The notes under the pieces are model-generated. The model saw only the letters and a list, made by a program, of their open reading frames with translations, ran no database searches and was not told the origin of the DNA. A stretch of DNA of 64,000 nucleotides. It comes from Halichondria panicea (taxonomy: Eukaryota; Porifera; Demospongiae; Suberitida; Halichondriidae). Location of the stretch: the NCBI RefSeq assembly GCF_963675165.1, contig NC_087391.1:3894646-3958645 (forward strand), read 5' to 3'. Both the position numbers and the translations under genes were made by a program. Of the stretch, positions 57,509 to 64,000 are shown in pieces (positions within the stretch are counted from its first letter, which is position 1; every line of letters begins with the position of its first letter).

Positions 57509-57780
57509 TTTTTACTTGCTTGGTAGATTCTATTAAACTGGCTTGTACTGTTTGACTAGCTGTCAGTTTGTCTTGGACAGCAAATTTGTTGGCTATATAT
57601 CACGTACACCAAGGGGAATATTCTGACAAGAAAAAGTCCCATGCGACAGCCAACAAAGCCACACTTTACATTACATTAGAAAACATCCGGGAAATAAAGC
57701 TGTGCATATAAAACCACAACAAAAATTTTTATTTTTACATTGACGTTTGCATGTCTACATGTACGTAATTACAATGAAGT

Positions 57781-60485
57781 TCACAATACTGACATATGTG
57801 CATTGTCTTGTCTATTGTCCATTTGTGAGAACAGTCTGCAATAAAAGTCAGCTACTGGCACTCTGAGTCCAAAGTTAGCAGCCATCTCTTCAATCTTTCG
57901 TTTGCGCTTTACATGAGGAGGGCAATACCTACAATGGGTAAATTATTGGCAAACAATTTACACACAATTGTGTCCACCATGCACAAACAATGACTATGAA
58001 AAGCAATTTACAGACACATTCCCGCAAGGAGTAGCCAACATTTGCTGACTTAATTCGACTGAGTGCATGACCATGTGGGGATACAAACATAAGTATCCCT
58101 TCCATCTCTAGGACACCACAACACACCCTGATAACAGCCCCAACCGTGATCTTTGACTGAAAATAATATTTCACTTTCAATTTTATATCTTGCTTGGTGT
58201 ACTATACTAACAAACAAAGCCGGGATAAACCAAACACCAGGGAAGGATTTGTCCAGGTACAAACAAACTGAAACCTCAAATCTTTCAAGAATACCATTAG
58301 GTGCACAGCTATAAGGAATGTACTTTCACCCATTCTATTTCCCATGATCAAGGGTTCATGGGTATGATATAATAAGATATTTGCATTCCAATTAACAGAC
58401 AAGAATGGAGTATATAAACCAAGGGAGAGACCCCCATTCTTTAAGAGGTTGGATGAAATCACAAGCCAATGAATATAGTAGCCAGTGCCAGTGATCTCAA
58501 TAGGACTATCCCTGGGGTACTTTAGTGGTTCACAAGAGTGCTGACTTGTTACAAGCAGTGCAACACATATTGAATACAGGTCTGATCCACGATGAGCAAA
58601 CAGTGAATCAACATTAATTAGAACACAGCATGATGTTGCTCTACAGTATTAGCATTCTATCAAGCTCTAATGTTGCATGGGTAATCCCAAGAAATAGCTT
58701 AAGAATTACAAATCCCAAAAGCAAAATACGGTATGGAAATCAGAACTATAACATTTAGGCTTCTTCCTCACCCTTCATTTTCCATCCTGTGTCGCTGACA
58801 CATGTTGAGAGTTGTCTGACGTACTAGGATACTGAGTGAGCGTCGACTGACCACCATCCCATCAATGAGTGGCCCAGCCATGGTGTCAGGTCTACAGTGA
58901 ATACACACAATGACACCTTCCTCCCAGAGAGGATTTGAAGTATTACATGGTGGGTGCAAACAACACAAGCACAAAAGAAGAGTGTACATGTATTTCAGGT
59001 ATACATCAAGTTAAAAGCTTAGTGTTTACACTATTAGGCTTGACCAAAATCACATTAAGGCTTGTACCACATCCCTTAGGACTTACAGACTGACTGCACA
59101 GCGGGCTTCTGTACAACCACTAGCTATGGTGCCCAGCATTCAGAGGGCTTCTGTAATTACCACACAACCTATGGATTCCTAGCACACCTGCTTTTTGGGT
59201 TCTTTGTGATGATCTGAAAGAGCCCAGATGAGAGCATGTGAATAAACACTACCGGTAGCCCCTTCTTGACAAACTTCTGACTCCCAGTCACACCTCCACT
59301 GTGTAGAATACCACTCAGTGTCTCCAGGGGAAACGTCGAATGATCCTCAAACTTCTCCAGCCAGACAACAATAGCTGCACAGTCCTGAGGCACTGCTCCT
59401 CTTTTGCTACGTGGTGTGTCCAGCGCGACTATCTCCGGTTTGCTGCTGTGTCTACGACTAGTACCGCCACCACCATCGGCAGTCACTGCAGATTCGCCCA
59501 CACCACTGCCCTGTGTGTCCTTCATAGGGGGTTGCATAGAGGATAGAAGCTCTCCTTGATGGCTGGACAGGGAGTTGGTGTCTTGACCGGAGTCAGATGA
59601 TTCGGTGCTTCGAATACTCAACGCTGAATCACTCGACGAAGGTTTAAGAGTTGGCATTATAAAGGCTACTTCAGAGATAGCGTCGGCATAGTACGGGAAC
59701 GGTTTTAGTGGGATTTCAGCGGATAACCCTATAGGTCGAGATTGGTCAAAGGATTTTGCCTCACGGATACGACCTGAGAATCCTGGGTGTGAGATGGGGT
59801 CCACTATCCATCCCAGGCCGTGTAGAAACTCTATGTACTCGGCAGGCTTATCCATCAGTTTCTGTGTGGTGTACATGTGTATGTGTTACGTGAGAAATCG
59901 CTAAGTGTTCATGAGTTAACCTTTACACACAAGTTCACAACGATCATTTTGGCTGTTGATGGTGTTGCACAAAAAAATAGTAACCTGCCAACTCAGCTTA
60001 TTAAGCATTGTGTATTGAACACATGAAACTAATTGTGAGAAAGTTGTGACAGTGTTTAACAACAATTAGTGCAATTCGCAATTGATAATCATACTCTATA
60101 CTGACAAAGGGACTTAGCACATGTGTGCAACATGCTTGGTGGGATTGGCATAATTGGATGAACATGATCTTATAACACATGTCAAGTACAGTAGTAACAA
60201 TAGTACGTACAGGCCGGGTAATCTTACAGTAATACTAGACACTTAGGAATTAGGAGCTGATTTACAATTCTGAAACAGCAGATATATAGGCCACTAAAAA
60301 ACAAGCACAAAGGTCACCTGTGTGAGTAAGATATCTTCAGGTTTAGAGATCCCCTCTTTGAGGTAGAGTACAAACACTGTGTTACAGTAACGAGAGGGAA
60401 GGCGGTCCAGAGTGCAGAGGCTGTTCAGCAGGTTCGGACTGTTCTCTAGCATAGTCAGGGAAGACTGTTGGCTGTCAGCACGTTC
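57781..60485 (-). CDS. RALGAPB: Ral GTPase-activating protein subunit beta, C-terminal part
   Basis: Four exons in phase: 60485-60318, 59861-59188, 58891-58772 and 57928-57781 (stop at 57781-57783). The 5' part lies beyond the right edge or in unrecognised exons. Blocks reading CNTVFVLYLKEGISKPEDIL, YIEFLHGLGWIVD, PYYADAISEVAFIMPTL, CAAIVVWLEKFEDHSTFPL, GLPVVFIHMLSSGLFQI, IDGMVVSRRSLSILVRQT and YCPPHVKRKRKIEEM match the RapGAP-like end of RALGAPB in order. A Ser/Gly-rich insert separates IMPTL from CAAIVV, as in animal orthologues. RalGAP-beta is the partner that stabilises the catalytic alpha subunit, and the complex inactivates Ral GTPases. It has no catalytic Asn thumb of its own that I can see. 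Confidence 0.9.
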
Positions 60486-60555
60486 CTGTGTGTGTGTGTA
60501 TGTGTGAGTGTGAGCGTGTGTGTGTGTGTGTGTGTGTGCGTGTGTGAGCGTGTGT
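60486..60555. repeat. (GT)n tract forming the acceptor of a RALGAPB exon
   Basis: On the minus strand it reads as a (CA)n tract ending ACACAG at the exon edge. The arrangement is like that at NAA40 exon 7. Confidence 0.85.
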
Positions 60556-62055
60556 GTACATGCAGTGACATCATCCCAAAACTTTTAGCCAAGCACCTAC
60601 TGACAAAGAATTATAAAGGATGAAGGCGCCTGCTCTGAAACCATATTCAGAGGCTCCATTGTAACAGTATTGGTATTTTAATTTTCTGACTTTACTTTTT
60701 GTAGATTACCACACACTCAACAATGTAAGTAGTAAAAGGTATTGGCATACATGGTGTGGGAATGTTTCCAAGGCTAAGGGTTGGCATGCACTTCAAACGA
60801 TTTATCATACACATCATAGCCACAACAAAGTGCTAGCAACTGGGTCACCCAGCAACATCCCATTATGACCTACTGCACTGGACAGGATTCCGTTATTGGA
60901 GCCAGCAGATGAGATAGCAGTGGACAATGATAATCATGAGATCATTGGGTGGGGGAATTTTAAACTTTAATTTTGAGAACAACCTAGCGATTATGAATAT
61001 CAAAACTCACTGTTAATTGTAAGCAGAGTATTAACAGCATTGCTATGAAGCTGAAGGATCACCATAACAACGTTAAGTTATGCAATGCTAAGGAATAAAT
61101 AACCAAAAGTTAACGTATTATTTTAGCAAAGCATTCAGGGCGCACATAATTATAATTATAGCCTTTTATTTTTATGCATAAATGTTTCATAAATTATGTA
61201 CACTGATACAGGTAGTACGTAACGTATAATTATATGATTATGTAAATAAAATAATTTATTACACAATGCAAATTGTGTGGCTGTAACCAAGTCAGGAAAG
61301 GATTAGTGCATATATCTAGTGACTTCACTCCTGAGAGGAAGGAAAGAATAATATTAACATGACATAAAGTAGCCTACATATCACATCGTCTGCCCACATA
61401 GCGAACAAGGCTTCTCCGTACAAAGCTTTGTACTGCATTTCATTATTTCCTCTACCTTCCCCATTCACCAGAATTTAACAGATCATTCATATCCATGTCC
61501 TGGTTCCTTGAAGGGTTTCTTATGATCTAAAGTAGCTTTGAATTCCTGAAACTACCATAATGAAGAATTACATGCAATGATTTAATTCAGCCCGTATTAA
61601 AGTATTCAAAGTATTTGTTTTCTTTTCCACTGAGTCAGAGCAACAGGTGATAGCTATTTATGTACATATGTACATGATTATATTATCTAAGGTTGATGTC
61701 ATACGCATATTTATATCATCACGGTCATAATGACAGTCCCATGCTGTGTCCCTCTTACAAGTAGTTGAGCTCATTTCATTACCTGAATATTCATTATTGG
61801 AGCTACCCACCTTGAAACGTTGACAGTACACATCATTCCATGCTAATTGTTATAGTTGTGCATGAGTAAATGCAGGAAATTAGGTTACCAAGGCCAAGGA
61901 AAACTTAGTACCCATTATCCATTTATTGCATGTGTAAGTACGTACGCATGACAAAGTAAAACATCAACATACGTACGTTAATCAGTGGAATATAGTGCGT
62001 ATGGTTCGGGCTGCATCATAATCAGGCAGTAGCTGCATGGAGTCATACTGCTGAG

Positions 62056-62297
62056 AGTGGGAATTGTCAGTTAGAAACTTCCTCTACAACCTACTATTTA
62101 TTTTCCTCGAACAAGAAACCCAGCTACAGTACCAAACAGACTACATACAATCCAACAGACATTTAGTAACACCGTTAGTGGGAATTGTCAGTTAGAAACT
62201 TCCTCTACAACCTACTATTTATTTTCCTCGAACAAGAAACCCAGCTACAGTACCAAACAGACTACATACAATCCAACAGACATTTAGTAACACCGTT
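62056..62297. repeat. 121-bp tandem duplication
   Basis: AGTGGGAATTGTCAGTTAGA starts at 62056 and again at 62177. The two copies appear identical, so the event is recent or an assembly artefact. Confidence 0.95.
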
Positions 62298-62551
62298 CCA
62301 GTTAGATATTCCCTGGAAGAGAGCAATAAAATGTATGAAGGAAATATGCACACATACGTACTTCCAGGTCTTTGAAATGAATAGCTTAGTGGGCCAGCTG
62401 AACAGTAACATGATATGTCTACAAGTCAAGTCTACATCATTTTCACGCCCATAAAAATAATAATGACAAATGCGATATTATTATACGAGAAACACGTACA
62501 CAATTGAATCATTAGAATAGTGTGCTCGTTCTAATACAGCCATGTAATCAA

Positions 62552-62698
62552 TAGGACAGCGGGTAATTTCCGTTGCAGTGCATATTTTCGTGTGAACTAC
62601 GTTTTCTAAATATTCGCACAGCTCAGAATAGTGACGTAGATTCAATATCTCATTTACAACTAATGCTCTAAATACGAAAATAACCCGCTATACGGTAG
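62552..62698. mobile_element. MITE with CCGTATAGCGGGT-type ends
   Basis: Left GGACAGCGGGTAATTTCCG and inverted right CCGTATAGCGGGTTATTTTC, with similar inner sequence. Same end type as 10282-10449. Confidence 0.6.
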
Positions 62699-63605
62699 TT
62701 AGGTTATGATAATTATGAATATATGCACCTCCATATATACCAGTAAACTACTCAAGGTACTGTGTGAGCACGATTGTTATGGCTATGGGGACAATAGCAG
62801 GAGTACCACAGGACAGGTGGACAACCCACACTTTAATTGACAGCTGCAATTACCACACAACAGCAAAAGTCCCACACATTCAGCTCATTGTATTAACACC
62901 CCCACTATACACATTGTGAATGCTGCATGGCTACTGCAAGCTGTTGTACCTATCAACACTAGCTCCTTGTATACACTGTGAATGTTTACACACGTATACA
63001 CAGTTGCATGGTTGTATATACATGTATGTATGACTCAGAATTCAGTAGGTGGGGGCACAGATTATTTCATAGCGTGGGAAAAAATAACTAAAAACTCGCA
63101 ATGAGCTTTAAAAGGGGATGAAAAACATTGCTGTGGTTCCATACAAGGAAGTTTCAAGGATATGTGAGACAATACATTGATGTGAATAACTGAGTGGGTT
63201 TAAAATAAGGTTTTAATTGGTGGTGGTTTCACTATGAATTCCCTTAGAGTGAGAATGTATACCCCTTGAAAACAGGTTGTAATTTCAGTATTTTGTGTAC
63301 ATGTAGTAGAAACGACATGTAGTAGAAACGATTTCACTTTGGGTATATACATTGTACATTGTAGTACTCTCCATGTATTTTCTACCAAGTCTGATCAAAC
63401 TGACCCGGATCAGATACTCTACGCTGTTCTCTGCAATGAGCCTAAACCTAAGCGTCATTATGCAAGGATTGAAATTAAGTTTGCTACTCTCACTTTGCTA
63501 CTCCCAGCTCTCAGCCCTATAATGGATAATTCCCTTAATTTATATAAGGTGTATAAGTGGTGCCAGTAACCTTACAACTCAAAGGCAGTTCTACAGTAAG
63601 TTAGA

Positions 63606-64000
63606 GTAGGGGATTACGCCAGACACATAGGGCAGCACCCCTAGAGAGTAGGGGACTACACCAGACACATAGAGCAGCACCCCTAGAGAGTAGGGGACTA
63701 CACCAGACACATAGGGCAGCACCCCTAGAGAGTAGGGGACTACACCAGACACATAGGGCAGCACCCCTAGAGAGTAGGGGACTACACCAGACACATAGGG
63801 CAGCACCCCTAGAGAGTAGGGGACTACACCAGACACATAGGGCAGCACCCCTAGAGAGTAGGGGACTACACCAGACACATAGGGCAGCACCCCTAGAGAG
63901 TAGGGGACTACACCAGACACATAGGGCAGCAACCCCTAGAGAGTAGGGAACTACACCAGACACATAGGACAGCACCCCTAGCAAGAGAGTAGGGAACTAC
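63606..64000. repeat. 42-bp minisatellite, about nine copies, runs off the window
   Basis: Unit contains CCAGACACATAGGGCAGCAC then CCCTAGAGAGTAGGGGACTA. The middle copies are nearly identical; copies at both visible ends vary. Since 42 is a multiple of three, minus-strand frames stay open over it (e.g. repeated VLPYVSGVVPYSLG), but there is no other sign of a gene. Confidence 0.95.

Larger units (their letters stand above)
60556..64000. other. Probable RALGAPB intron and repeats; no exon recognised
   Basis: No further RALGAPB exon could be identified. The minus-strand stretch at about 61375-61470 (reading NEMQYKALYGEALFAMW) is open and could be an exon, but I cannot place it. Repeats: a 121-bp tandem pair (62056-62297), a MITE (62552-62698) and a 42-bp minisatellite (63606-64000). 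Confidence 0.45.

Noticed and set aside
57600..57630. GGGGAATATTC in the IkB-like promoter as an NF-kB site
   Set aside because: It does not fit GGGRNYYYCC in the 3' half, so autoregulation cannot be claimed from it.
63591..63984. Two overlapping 113-127 codon frames
   Set aside because: Both are produced by the 42-bp minisatellite, whose period is a multiple of three.

Overview
The window is animal genomic DNA: AT-rich, with short to medium GT-AG introns and many protein-coding genes whose exons join in phase. The gene set (WAT1/EamA-like transporter, adenylosuccinate synthetase, PARP, CapA-like protein, IkB-like protein, NAA40, RalGAP-beta, astacins) and the abundance of MITE-like repeats suggest an early-branching metazoan, most likely a sponge. 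The taxon is an inference; nothing in the sequence names it.

Left third (1-25 kb). A plus-strand EamA/DMT transporter (5' end cut off) converges on a complete 12-exon minus-strand adenylosuccinate synthetase (3112-8579). After a transposon-rich gap comes a three-exon PARP with two zinc knuckles and repeated ubiquitin-binding-like helices (10493-12132). Then follow LINE relics, an ankyrin-death-domain gene (15540-16901, minus), a poorly resolved hydrophobic region (18.3-20.9 kb), a U4 snRNA gene (21037-21181) and a six-exon CapA-like gene (22222-25009). The PARP 3' exon plus the first CapA segments were duplicated about 9.8 kb apart. The left copy keeps PARP and has a dead CapA; the right copy has a dead PARP and keeps CapA.

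Middle (25-54.6 kb). A minus-strand protein with a RAD51AP1-like C-terminal motif (25248-27715) shares an 80-bp divergent promoter with NAA40 (NatD histone N-terminal acetyltransferase). NAA40 is split by an intron of about 23.1 kb (28640-51773). On the opposite strand this intron holds a tandem family of secreted proteins: a C2-only gene, a C2-EGF gene, and two astacin-C2-EGF genes, one with a nonsense codon in its propeptide. A dispanin/CD225-like membrane protein gene lies in the same intron. Several transposon-like elements have clear target-site duplications.

Right end (55-64 kb). A minus-strand IkB-like ankyrin protein carries a DSGxxS phosphodegron (55105-57508). It is followed by the C-terminal exons of a RalGAP subunit beta (57781-60485, 5' part beyond the window), then by repeat-rich DNA ending in a 42-bp minisatellite.

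All gene models were built by eye from reading frames, splice signals and phase agreement. Exon limits are given so they can be tested against transcripts.
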